From positions 3,306 to 11,308 of the forward strand of contig PMYY01000040.1 in assembly GCA_003170655.1 (NCBI GenBank): a DNA stretch of 8,003 nt. Reading direction: 5' to 3'. The notes beneath the pieces are model-generated. The model ran no database searches, was not told where the DNA came from, and worked only from the letters and a program-made list of their open reading frames with translations. The DNA comes from Nitrospiraceae bacterium. GTDB taxonomy: Bacteria > Nitrospirota > Thermodesulfovibrionia > Thermodesulfovibrionales > Dissulfurispiraceae. Position numbers and translations under genes: made by a program. Shown here piece after piece: positions 1 through 6,546 of this stretch (its first letter is position 1; every line of letters starts with the position of its first letter).

Positions 1-779
1 TGAAACAGAAATTTAGCTGCGAGCACGCAAACAACCAGACCGACCATGCCGAGCAGAAAGTATGGCAGAGTCTTGCCGATCAGAATCTCGTCGCTGCGTA
101 CTGGAGTAACCAGCAATGCCTCGAGCGTGCCGCGCTCCCATTCGCGAGCCATGACCATCGCTGTCAGCAGCGCCCCGATTAGTGTCATGACGAGCACGAT
201 GAGGCCTGGCACCAGGAAATAGGCGCTCTCATTGGCTTCATTGAACCACATCCGCGTCTGCAGCATCACCGGAGCGCTTTCAACGCTTCGGCCCTGTGCC
301 GTGCGTCTCGCCGCCCACACGCCGACCGCACCCTGGACGTAGCCTTGGATGATGCGGGCCCGATTCGCGTCGCCGCCTTCGACGATTAATTGCAGATCGG
401 CGTGCCCTGCATTAAGTTGCCGGACAAAATCAGACGGAATACGCACAATGCCATCGACCTTCTGTTCAAGCAGTAGTTGCTGCGCGACGACCATAGATCG
501 TGAGATCTGCGGCTGAAAATACCGTGAGAGCTGTAAGGAGGCGAGCAGCTCGATCGCCTCATCTGATGTCTCATCAATGACGACAGCCAACGGCACATTC
601 TTCACATCAAGAGATAATCCATAACCAAACAGCAGGATCAATATCAGGGGCAACACCACGCCCATAGCGATGCTGGACGGATCACGCAGCACCTGATACG
701 TCTCTTTGCGCACTAGTGCGCGGACCCGCCGCAGCTTTGCTGGCCACGAGTTAGTGTCCACTAAGGTTTCTACCGTCAT
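1..779 (-). CDS. ybhS: YbhS-like ABC-2 type permease, N-terminal 259 residues (runs off the window)
   Basis: This is an inner-membrane permease subunit of an ABC-2 exporter, expected to form the transmembrane pathway powered by the upstream double ATPase. The frame opens at ATG 779 and stays open to base 1. Near the N-terminus the sequence reads RRVRALVRKETYQVLRDPSS, closely matching E. coli YbhS, followed by a hydrophobic helix (VVLPLILILLFGYGL). A soluble periplasmic-type domain of roughly 130 residues follows, then a second hydrophobic stretch (FLVPGLIVLVMTLIGALLT), the conserved AREWERGTLEALL coupling motif and another membrane segment. The start overlaps the ATPase stop as ATGA (776-779). 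A typical family member has about 370 residues, so roughly 110 are missing. A second permease (YbhR type) would be expected next. Family assignment is firm; the exact ortholog name is inferred from gene order and N-terminal similarity. Confidence 0.92.
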   Translation of the reverse strand, partial: MTVETLVDTNSWPAKLRRVRALVRKETYQVLRDPSSIAMGVVLPLILILLFGYGLSLDVKNVPLAVVIDETSDEAIELLASLQLSRYFQPQISRSMVVAQQLLLEQKVDGIVRIPSDFVRQLNAGHADLQLIVEGGDANRARIIQGYVQGAVGVWAARRTAQGRSVESAPVMLQTRMWFNEANESAYFLVPGLIVLVMTLIGALLTAMVMAREWERGTLEALLVTPVRSDEILIGKTLPYFLLGMVGLVVCVLAAKFLF

Positions 780-2578
780 GCCGCCTCCTTTGGTGCAGAT
801 GCGACAAGTTGCGCCTGCTCGACACGCGCGTCCTGGACAATAGCGATAAACGCGTCCTCCATGCTTGGCTCAAGCGTAGTCGGAGTGCTAGCGCGTTGAC
901 GAATATCTCCCGGCGAGCCTTTCGCCAGCACCTTGCCCGCATCCATGATCGCGACCCGATCGCAGTACTCCGCCTCCTGCATGAAGTGTGTCGTCACGAT
1001 CACGGTCACACCCTGTTCGGCCAGTGCCGTGATTTGTCGCCAGAAGACCCGCCGCGCCAACGGATCGGCGCCGCTGGTCGGCTCATCGAGGAACAGGATC
1101 TCCGGCTCGTGCAGCAGTGCCGCAGCCATCGCCAGTCGCTGCTTGAAACCTCCCGGTAACTGCGCGCTCATCATGTGTGCATTAGTCTCTAGCTCGAACT
1201 GCTTCATGGCCCAGGCGATGCGTGCACGCCGGCGCTCGCCCCGCAAACCATAGGCACTGGCGAAAAACTCCAGATTCTCGGCCACGGTAAGTGGTCCATA
1301 TAGGGAGAATTTCTGCGCTACGTACCCCAGGCGTGAGCGCGCCGACGCGGGCGCACGGAGCACGTCTGTTCCAGCTATATTCAACTGGCCGCCACTGGCG
1401 GTCAGTAGACCGCACAACATGCGAAACGTCGTAGTTTTGCCAGCACCATTGGGACCCAAAAGCCCAAAGATTTCGCCGCGGAGTACTTCGAAATCGATGT
1501 GATCTACCGCTACGAAGTCGCCGAAACGCTTTACCAGATCTCGGACCTTTACGATAACCGGCTGACCCTCGCCAATCACCGGCCGATCGACCGTAATAGC
1601 CTTCACCTGCTCGTGATCGGCACTGCGTCTCAGGAGCATCATGAATCCATCTTCGAAACTCGCGGGCACCGGCGTGACCGTCAATTCTCGAAGCAATTCA
1701 TCGGTAGCTGAGACGTCCTGCCCTTCCGTCACACGCACGAATCTGACTCGGCCTCCGTCCGGCACCGCATCAATGATGTCCGGCCGATCGAGCAGCTGCC
1801 CCTGCAGTGTGCGAGCGCCATGTGGTTGCGAAGGCTGAACGATGAAACTCAAGCCCTCTGCATTGTGCGTCACATCAGACGGAGTCCCCTGCGAGAGCAC
1901 CTTGCCATGATGGAGCATAACGACGCGGCTGCAACGCTCCGCTTCGTCCAGATAGGCTGTGCTGAGCAGCACAGTCATACCCTCATCGGTGACCAGATGG
2001 CGCACGATTTCCCACAACTCGCGTCGTGACAAAGGATCTACTCCTACCGTGGGCTCATCCAGAAGCAGCAACTCCGGTGAGTGAATCAATGTGCAGGCTA
2101 GGCCCAGTTTCTGCTTCATGCCTCCGGACAGTTGACCGGCCAGACGCTGTTTGAATGGCGCGAGTGCTGTCATCGTCATCAACTGCGGGTAGCGCTGTGC
2201 GCGCTCATCGGCGGAGACGCCATGTAAGTCAGCGTACAGATCTAGATTCTCTGCAACGGTCAGATCCTCGTACAAACCAAATCGTTGCGGCATGTAGCTG
2301 ATGCGGTCCTGCACACGTTGCGGGTCAATATTAACATCGACACCCAGTACCCTCAGTGTTCCGCTATCGGCGCGCAGCAACCCCGCAGCAAGACGAATCA
2401 GCGTCGTCTTGCCGGCGCCGTCCGGTCCGATCAGAGCTGTGAGTTCGCCGGAGCGCACTTCGAGAGATACCCCATCGAGCGCCTGAACCAACGGCTCCTT
2501 TTTGCTACGAAAAGCCTGGCTAAGATTCTCTGCAATCAGGGCTGGTGAAACTAGCACTGTTCGCGGAGCAGCAATCAC
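776..2578 (-). CDS. ybhF: YbhF-like ABC transporter ATP-binding protein with two fused nucleotide-binding domains
   Basis: This 600-residue cytoplasmic ATPase should energise the exporter formed with the adjacent permease and fusion protein. Domain 1 has Walker A GPDGAGKT (from residue 51), signature LSGGMKQK (about 150-157) and Walker B LLLLDEP (170-176). Domain 2 has Walker A GPNGAGKT (375-382), a variant signature LPGGFKQ (474-480) and Walker B ILFLDEP (494-500). Domain 2 keeps the H-loop histidine (TTHFMQEAE), but domain 1 has Ala in its place (STAYLDEAE, residue 208), so the two sites are probably unequal. Length and the motifs GYVAQKFSLYG and YMPQRFGLYEDLTV match E. coli YbhF (about 578 residues). 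The start is GTG at 2578, chosen because it overlaps the fusion-protein stop as GTGA. Substrates in relatives include antibiotics and cations; the substrate here is unknown. Confidence 0.95.
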   Translation of the reverse strand: MIAAPRTVLVSPALIAENLSQAFRSKKEPLVQALDGVSLEVRSGELTALIGPDGAGKTTLIRLAAGLLRADSGTLRVLGVDVNIDPQRVQDRISYMPQRFGLYEDLTVAENLDLYADLHGVSADERAQRYPQLMTMTALAPFKQRLAGQLSGGMKQKLGLACTLIHSPELLLLDEPTVGVDPLSRRELWEIVRHLVTDEGMTVLLSTAYLDEAERCSRVVMLHHGKVLSQGTPSDVTHNAEGLSFIVQPSQPHGARTLQGQLLDRPDIIDAVPDGGRVRFVRVTEGQDVSATDELLRELTVTPVPASFEDGFMMLLRRSADHEQVKAITVDRPVIGEGQPVIVKVRDLVKRFGDFVAVDHIDFEVLRGEIFGLLGPNGAGKTTTFRMLCGLLTASGGQLNIAGTDVLRAPASARSRLGYVAQKFSLYGPLTVAENLEFFASAYGLRGERRRARIAWAMKQFELETNAHMMSAQLPGGFKQRLAMAAALLHEPEILFLDEPTSGADPLARRVFWRQITALAEQGVTVIVTTHFMQEAEYCDRVAIMDAGKVLAKGSPGDIRQRASTPTTLEPSMEDAFIAIVQDARVEQAQLVASAPKEAA

Positions 2579-3591
2579 GATCCGCCCTTGCCGATGGCAA
2601 GGGGCAAGTGTACCGTTGTGGGCATACCAAGACGCAGCTCATTCGCCGGATCCTGTACGAAGACGCGGACCTGATAGACAAGGCTTGAACGAAGCTCGCT
2701 AGTCTCGACGGACTTCGGAGTAAATTCAGCAACTGGTGAGATGAACCCGACCCATCCCTGAAAGCTTCGGGCAGGGAATGCATCGGCGGTAATGGTTGCC
2801 TTTAGACCTTCATGCAGAGCGCCCAGATCAGTCTCCGACACATATGCGCGCACCCATTTTGGATCTGTAATCGCCAGCGTAAAGGCGGCTTTCTGCGGCG
2901 AGGCCATTTCGCCCGGCTCAACAATCCTGGAACGCACTACTGCGTCCAGTGGCGCCAACAATTGCACATCCTTCCACTGTTGGTGCAATAGCTCGAGTTG
3001 GGCTTCTTCGGCCCGAAGTTGCGCTTCAGCCTGCTCGATGTCCTCTTTGCGTGGTCCAGCCAGTTCAAGTTCAAGCGCCTTCTGGCTCACTACGAGTTTC
3101 GCTTCCGCCGCATCGACTGCGTTTTTCGCCGAGTCCAAATCCTGTCGGCTCAGGGCGCGGCCCGCGGAGTTATCGGAAAGGGCACGTAGCCGCTCATATT
3201 GCGCGCGCGCATTGACCGCATCTGCCCTGGCCGCATCGACGTTAGCTCGCGCCTGCGCGATCTCCTCGATACGATTACCGTGATGCAATCGGTTCACAAC
3301 CTGCTGCTGTGCCGCGAGCTCGGCGGCGGCCTTCTCCACCTGTGGTGCCAGACGGGTGGTGTCAAGGCGTGCGAGCACTTGTCCGCGTGTAACATGGTCG
3401 CCCTCCTGGACCAATACGGCCGCGATACGCTCGTTGCCATTGAAGGGTAGATCGATTTGGCGTAGGTCGATATTGCCATAGAGTGTAAGTTCCTTGCGAG
3501 GCTGGTGGTGAGCCGACGACCACCACCATAGTGCTGCTCCCAGACCTACAACTCCGGCAAACGCAAGAGCAAATAGAGTAGTTCTTTTCAT
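2575..3591 (-). CDS. ybhG: YbhG/HlyD-family membrane fusion (periplasmic adaptor) protein
   Basis: This 338-residue adaptor links an inner-membrane ABC exporter to the periplasm or an outer-membrane channel. An N-terminal signal anchor occupies about residues 4-24 (LFALAFAGVVGLGAALWWW). Next come the first lipoyl half (AAVLVQEGDHVTRGQVLARLD, about 57-77), a long Ala/Glu/Gln-rich coiled-coil hairpin (about 80-205), the second lipoyl half (APLDAVVRSRIVEPGEMASP) and a beta-barrel region ending LGMPTTVHLPLA. The length matches E. coli YbhG (about 332). Start ATG 3591 has AGGGA about nine bases upstream. It is 36 bp downstream of the 120-residue ORF, and its stop overlaps the ATPase start by 4 bp. 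The gene appears intact with no anomalous residues. Confidence 0.93.
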   Translation of the reverse strand: MKRTTLFALAFAGVVGLGAALWWWSSAHHQPRKELTLYGNIDLRQIDLPFNGNERIAAVLVQEGDHVTRGQVLARLDTTRLAPQVEKAAAELAAQQQVVNRLHHGNRIEEIAQARANVDAARADAVNARAQYERLRALSDNSAGRALSRQDLDSAKNAVDAAEAKLVVSQKALELELAGPRKEDIEQAEAQLRAEEAQLELLHQQWKDVQLLAPLDAVVRSRIVEPGEMASPQKAAFTLAITDPKWVRAYVSETDLGALHEGLKATITADAFPARSFQGWVGFISPVAEFTPKSVETSELRSSLVYQVRVFVQDPANELRLGMPTTVHLPLAIGKGGS

Positions 3592-3627
3592 TCTAAACCA
3601 TCCCTGACATAATGACAGCCGAGCACA

Positions 3628-3990
3628 TCAGCCAAGCCGAATCGAATTTTTGATTCGTTGCTCGTCGTTTATCTTTGCTAACGCTAGGTCTAGCTTTGAC
3701 GCCGTTAGTCTTGGTTGTGTCGACGGTAGCGTACTTACGAACTCTTGCAGCTGTTCACCGAGGCGTTGAAGTGAAGAAACAAGTGCCACTACTTCCCGCT
3801 GCGAAAACGTATCCTTCAACCGAATGTGGCTGCGATCCGAATGTGGTTGCGCCAATTTCGACAGCAATGAGGTGCAACGCTTGACCAGAAAGCCGACCCT
3901 CAACGATGGATCAAAATCTCGTCTCGAGTAGTGATTTGTGAGAGTGTTTTTCATATCAACAATAGTCATTCCCATGCGTAATGAGAACAT
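3628..3990 (-). CDS. Hypothetical protein, first ORF of the efflux operon
   Basis: I do not recognise this 120-residue ORF. It is predicted mostly helical, with charged residues and no membrane segment or Cys-based metal motif. The central part (LSKLAQPHSDRSHIRLKD, then VVALVSSLQRLGEQLQEFVS) looks amphipathic. It sits 36 bp upstream of the fusion protein on the same strand, the usual position of a local regulator, but I see no helix-turn-helix I could defend. Several start codons are possible (ATG 3990, the ATGs of MGM shortly after, and MKN); none has a convincing Shine-Dalgarno sequence. It may be a real small accessory gene, a diverged regulator, or a chance ORF. Confidence 0.45.
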   Translation of the reverse strand: MFSLRMGMTIVDMKNTLTNHYSRRDFDPSLRVGFLVKRCTSLLSKLAQPHSDRSHIRLKDTFSQREVVALVSSLQRLGEQLQEFVSTLPSTQPRLTASKLDLALAKINDEQRIKNSIRLG

Positions 3991-3994
3991 GCTT

Positions 3995-4018
3995 TAGTGT
4001 GCACTATAACACTATAAC
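3995..4018. promoter_or_regulatory. Candidate operator/promoter region of the efflux operon
   Basis: Just upstream of the first operon ORF are an inverted repeat, TAGTG (3995-3999) and CACTA (4002-4006) separated by TG, and a perfect 8-bp tandem repeat ACTATAAC (4003-4010 and 4011-4018). Read on the minus strand the tandem gives two TATAGT hexamers that resemble -10 elements. No good -35 lies at 17 bp, so a promoter is inferred from position and AT-richness, not from a full consensus. Confidence 0.3.
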
Positions 4019-4134
4019 ATTATGTAGCAGAATGCGGCCAGGACTGTTGACACCGGAACAGGAGTTTCTAAGATGTTGATAACATTGATATGTCGAGCAA
4101 GACTAAGAGGTTGGGATGATACCGTAAAAAGCAT

Positions 4135-4179
4135 AGCGTTTCTGGAATATCAGGAGTCTCCTGATATTTCAGAAACGCT
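4135..4179. repeat. 45-nt near-perfect palindrome flanked by GCAT direct repeats
   Basis: Arms of 22 nt (4135-4156 and 4158-4179) are separated by a single T; the only mismatch is a G opposite T, which still wobble-pairs. The left arm begins AGCGTTTCTGG and the centre reads CAGGAGTCTCCTG. The tetranucleotide GCAT directly abuts both ends (4131-4134 and 4180-4183), like a target-site duplication. No T-run follows either side, so a classical intrinsic terminator is unlikely. It lies just past the end of recognisable transposase homology. It could be a palindromic mobile unit, a REP-like element or a protein-binding site. Confidence 0.8.
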
Positions 4180-4205
4180 GCATCTTTCGCAGCATCAACC
4201 CCACA

Positions 4206-4439
4206 CGAAGGCGGCTCCTCGGTCTTTCGAAATAGGTTGTCTTGCTGGTGAGGCTTGCCGGTAAGTATACGGCCGATCTCTTCCCATCCGATCCGTTCTT
4301 CTTTGTCTAATCAAGGCAACTTACCTATGCTTGCTACAATCCTCTGACGAGGACCACTTGCAGTGCGGACCGATTCCACAAGTGACCAGTATCCGTACTC
4401 TTCTCCGTCAACTTTCTTGGCATAACGCTGATGGTACAT
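4206..4439 (-). pseudogene. IS4/IS1634-like transposase, N-terminal remnant with in-frame stop
   Basis: From ATG 4439 the minus strand reads MYHQRYAKKVDGEE, then YGYWSLVESVRTASGPRQRI and VASIGKLP. An in-frame TGA (codon 43, 4311-4313) follows, then LDKEERIGWEEIGRILTGKP and DNLFRKTEEPPS in the same frame. This is the N-terminal pattern (YWSLVESVRT..GPRQR..A.LG) of DDE transposases of the IS4/IS1634 group. Full proteins of this group run to several hundred residues; only about 78 codons are recognisable. The frame stays open to a TAG at 4068-4070, but the sequence after EEPPS no longer resembles the family. Truncation plus a nonsense codon (GGA to TGA would explain it) marks it as dead. No terminal inverted repeats were identified. 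Confidence 0.7.
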
Positions 4440-4509
4440 GACTGTTATTATGAGTTATTTGTTTGTCAGCTTCAAGAGGCTTTTCTTCACTACATTTGAT
4501 TTTCAGAAT

Positions 4510-4647
4510 ATGACTATCCCCAATCCTGAATTGACGCGCGTTCGCGCATCGATCAGCCGTATTTTTGATGAAATTTGCCACGTAGCTGCGGAGAATGGGT
4601 TAACAAGCCAACTGGTTCTTTTAGAGACTTGTACTGGCTATACGTAA
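4510..4647 (+). CDS. Possible short or truncated ORF ending inside repeat copy A
   Basis: A 45-residue ORF starts MTIPNPELTRVRASISRIFD and continues with a helical-looking segment (EICHVAAENGLTSQLVLLETC). Its last three codons, including the stop TAA, come from the first bases of repeat copy A (4639 onward), so it may be the N-terminal stub of a gene interrupted by that repeat. It has no clear ribosome binding site and no recognised homology, and it could be chance coding in a debris region. Confidence 0.22.
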   Translation: MTIPNPELTRVRASISRIFDEICHVAAENGLTSQLVLLETCTGYT

Positions 4648-4710
4648 CGTCAATTTTCTGTCGATGAGCTATAGTGCAACTGGAAATCATTCTGCCTAGT
4701 GAAAAGTAAA
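4639..4710. repeat. Direct repeat copy A (paired with 7351-7420)
   Basis: The first 27 bp (4639-4665, beginning TATACGTAACGTCAATTTTC) are identical to 7351-7377. Similarity continues through CTATAGT, CAA and GGAAATCA blocks to about 4710. The orientation is the same as copy B, about 2.7 kb away. Weaker similarity may extend toward 4750. It could be an IS or MITE end, a recombinase attachment site or another island-boundary repeat. Confidence 0.75.
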
Positions 4711-4887
4711 ATTCAAGACTCTTCGGGGTGACCCTCTTACTCTGATGACCGTCGATATCAGTTTTGGGGCGATTTTCGATATCGCCTACAGCCACGCCTC
4801 AACTGTCAAGGTGGAAGGGATTGCCATTAGTATTTTTCGTGTGGTTGTCAGCTATGCGAGAAAAGGATGCCACTATCCCCGGAGCTA

Positions 4888-4950
4888 TTTTAACACCAAG
4901 TCTCACCGGACGCCAGTTTATTGGCGATCCGGTGTAGCCGTTTGTTGGCT
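4888..4950 (-). repeat. attC-like imperfect hairpin downstream of the EVE pseudogene
   Basis: On the minus strand, 14 bases after the EVE stop, CACCGGA (4934-4928), an unpaired T (4927) and CGCCA (4926-4922) pair with TGGCG (4915-4911) and TCCGGTG (4910-4904) around a 6-nt loop. Outside this stem lie AAC (4946-4944) and GTT (4894-4892), spaced like the R'' and R' boxes of an integron attC. ACGGCT pairs with AGACTT at only 4 of 6 positions. About 60 bp in total, one bulged base and position directly after a gene all fit a decayed attC, but the R box consensus (RYYYAAC/GTTRRRY) is incomplete. A plain mRNA-stabilising hairpin is the alternative; no T-run supports a terminator. Confidence 0.38.
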
Positions 4951-4963
4951 GATCCTCGAAGAT

Positions 4964-5385
4964 TCACCTGTTCAATTTTTCTCGCAGTTTGCTGTATGCC
5001 AGCTTGTATTCCTCGGGAGTCAATTTGATATGGGATTGCTGTCGGACTGAGTGTGTGAGATTTCAATATCCGGAGTTGACCTCATCGATGGGAACGCCGG
5101 AAGTCACCGGAAGGTTTATCACATACTGAACACGCAGTTTCCATCGACAACTTCCATCCTCCATAGGTGTAATTGCTGTCGTTCTCCGGGTCGGCCGTGG
5201 CTTCTGCCAGGGCGAATATACTCCTGCTGCCTCCTGGTGCATAGAGAAATAGATGGTCGCCCATTCGAATTCCGGGCATTCTATGCCTTTCGAAAACCAA
5301 TGTACTCCGCATTGAAGTTGCCGTAGAAGGGATGCTCAGTTATGGGTTTGTCGGACGAGCCGATAAGTTTCAACCAATTGTTCAT
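4964..5385 (-). pseudogene. EVE-domain protein, broken by two frameshifts and an internal stop
   Basis: EVE domains are PUA-like folds that bind modified bases and often occur near restriction or phage-defence genes. The gene starts at ATG 5385 behind a strong AGGAGA site and reads MNNWLKLIGSS, then FNAEYIGFRKA to a stop at 5281-5283. A second frame carries the hallmark GIRMGDHLFLYAPGGSRSIF and ALAEATADPE. A third frame from about 5143 carries WKLRVQYVINLPVTSGVPID, then TGA at 5063-5065, then NLTHSVRQQSHIKLTPEEYK and a final TGA at 4964-4966. Reassembled, it gives about 140 residues, roughly one EVE domain. The frameshifts lie near 5285-5300 and 5143-5160. ATGA overlap joins it to the preceding small ORF. 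Domain assignment rests on recognisable motifs; decay could partly be sequencing error, but three lesions make that less likely. Confidence 0.72.
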
Positions 5386-5573
5386 GGTTCTCTCTCCTTT
5401 ACTGCCAACAATGAGTTAACCCGCTCAGGCCGGTGGCATGACTGGTTAGTCTTTCTCACGTTTTCGCTGCTTTTCAGCATTAAGCGGGCGTTGTCCCTTT
5501 TGCGATCTTCCTTTTTCTCCAACGGCATTTCGCCCGGACGCGTCGGCGTACCATATTTACGGATGCGCACCAT
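5382..5573 (-). CDS. Small basic protein between the nuclease and EVE genes
   Basis: This 63-residue ORF starts MVRIRKYGTPTRPGEMPLEK, is rich in Lys/Arg (KKEDRKRDNARLMLK) and ends LLAVKEREP. I do not recognise a family; the charge suggests nucleic-acid contact, which is only inference. ATG 5573 is preferred because AAGGAG lies about seven bases upstream. A GTG at 5588 would add MKEKK and overlap the nuclease stop as GTGA. The stop forms an ATGA overlap with the EVE start at 5385. Intact reading and tight packing between two real (if broken) genes support it as genuine; its second half may still be altered, since the neighbours carry indels. Confidence 0.55.
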   Translation of the reverse strand: MVRIRKYGTPTRPGEMPLEKKEDRKRDNARLMLKSSENVRKTNQSCHRPERVNSLLAVKEREP

Positions 5574-5584
5574 CTTCTTCTCCT

Positions 5585-6390
5585 TCACTTTTCAAGTGTT
5601 AGATTATCTGTAGTGACCCCGTTATACAATTTAAATAGGAAGTCTGCAAGAAAGTTCAAATTTTTCTCAGAATTAATTTTTATAACGTATTCTGACGTAG
5701 CCTCATGGACTGGTAATTTTGTTGCGAGATAGATCATGTCAAAGTTTCGATTACTATATTCCAAATAACTTTTATCAATATGCAACTGAATTCTAGTTTG
5801 ACTTCTATCATAAAAATGTAAAAATCTTCTGCCTTGCATAAAATAACTTGTATATCTCTTCCCAATTTTAGCCGAGATGCCATTTGATATTGGTTTTAGC
5901 ACTTTTTCTATAATCTGTTCAACTAATAGTGGGAACTCCGAAGTGTCAATCAGATCAATTTCCGCGGGGACTTTTATTTCATTAAACTGATTTAACAAAT
6001 TCTCTTCCTGAAAGAGATGCTCGAAAGTAGTATCACTTTTTTCACTCAGAAACGATTTAAGAGTAGCAAAATTAATTTCCATCCAAGCAAAACCGTAATG
6101 ATCAAGAGCTTTTCTCAAGTTTGGGGGCACTCTTGTTCCAATAAGCATAATTCTAATATCTAGATCTTTATCAGAGAGGACACCACCCTCGTATGCCATA
6201 ATTTGCCGATATGTTTATCTAAGATTGGTCCGGATTTTAACTCGACAATTAATTTTCTCTTATTTACGTCTTCAAATAACAAGTCCATCCTGCGACCATA
6301 AACGGTCACCTGCCGCCCGACTAGATGCAAGTCACTTTCAATTAATTCCGGATATTTTGCGAGTATATTCTCGACGTCTATTCCTTTCAT
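5585..6390 (-). pseudogene. NucS/DUF91-type PD-(D/E)XK nuclease with a single frameshift
   Basis: The first frame (ATG 6390) gives 62 good residues. They include GRRMDLLFED, with Asp36, and LIVELKSG, with Glu50 and Lys52, forming the D...ExK active site of PD-(D/E)XK nucleases. At 6204/6205 the frame breaks. Inserting one C after GGC restores HIGQIMAYEGG, the family's QxxxY motif, and joins the second frame (ATG 6199 to stop 5585) to give 268 residues. The C-terminal part includes IMLIGTRVPPNLRKALDHYG and about 150 residues I do not recognise. In NucS relatives this domain cleaves branched or mismatched DNA; here a defence or repair role is possible. The break may be a real inactivating deletion or a sequencing error. 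The DNA is clearly AT-richer than the efflux operon, consistent with acquisition by transfer. Confidence 0.75.
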
Positions 6391-6421
6391 TTATTAAAAT
6401 CCAACCAGTTATTAGACTGTT

Positions 6422-6451
6422 TATTAGTCCGGTATTAGTCCGGTATTAGTC
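6422..6451. repeat. 11-bp tandem repeat upstream of the nuclease gene
   Basis: TATTAGTCCGG occurs twice in tandem (6422-6432, 6433-6443), followed by a partial third unit TATTAGTC (6444-6451). A related TTATTAGACTG precedes it. It lies 30-60 bp upstream of the nuclease start, so it could be an operator for that operon. A TATAGT hexamer just upstream on the minus strand could serve as a -10 element; no firm -35 is visible. Confidence 0.55.
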
Positions 6452-6496
6452 ACTTGCACAACTATAGCAGAATGTTTGACTAAACGCTAAAGCTTC

Positions 6497-6519
6497 CGGG
6501 AAAGCGTGGACATTTCCCG
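6497..6519. other. Hairpin after the 146-residue gene
   Basis: CGGGAAA (6497-6503) and TTTCCCG (6513-6519) form a perfect 7-bp stem with a 9-nt loop, about 28 bases past the stop of the 6547-6987 gene. No T-run follows on the minus strand, so it is at best a weak or factor-assisted terminator. Confidence 0.3.
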
Positions 6520-6546
6520 CCGATCCGACGCATCGCGCCGCTATGC

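Noticed and set aside
809..2702. Several plus-strand ORFs of 60-116 codons opposite the ATPase gene
   Set aside because: They are antisense shadows of a strongly supported ABC ATPase in GC-rich DNA and contain no recognisable motifs.
2792..3450. Plus-strand ORFs up to 163 codons opposite the fusion protein
   Set aside because: Composition (Ser/Ala/Arg runs) is that of antisense to an Ala/Glu-rich coiled coil; the minus-strand HlyD gene explains the region.
4768..4786. GGCGAT/ATCGCC hairpin
   Set aside because: Only a 6-bp stem with no adjacent gene end or T-run; too weak to call a terminator.
4745..5613. Three plus-strand ORFs of 91-101 codons
   Set aside because: They lie antisense to the attC-like hairpin, the EVE pseudogene and the small basic ORF, whose minus-strand frames show real motifs and ribosome binding sites.
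6422..6451. Short tandem repeats considered as a CRISPR array
   Set aside because: Units are 11 bp and contiguous with no spacers.
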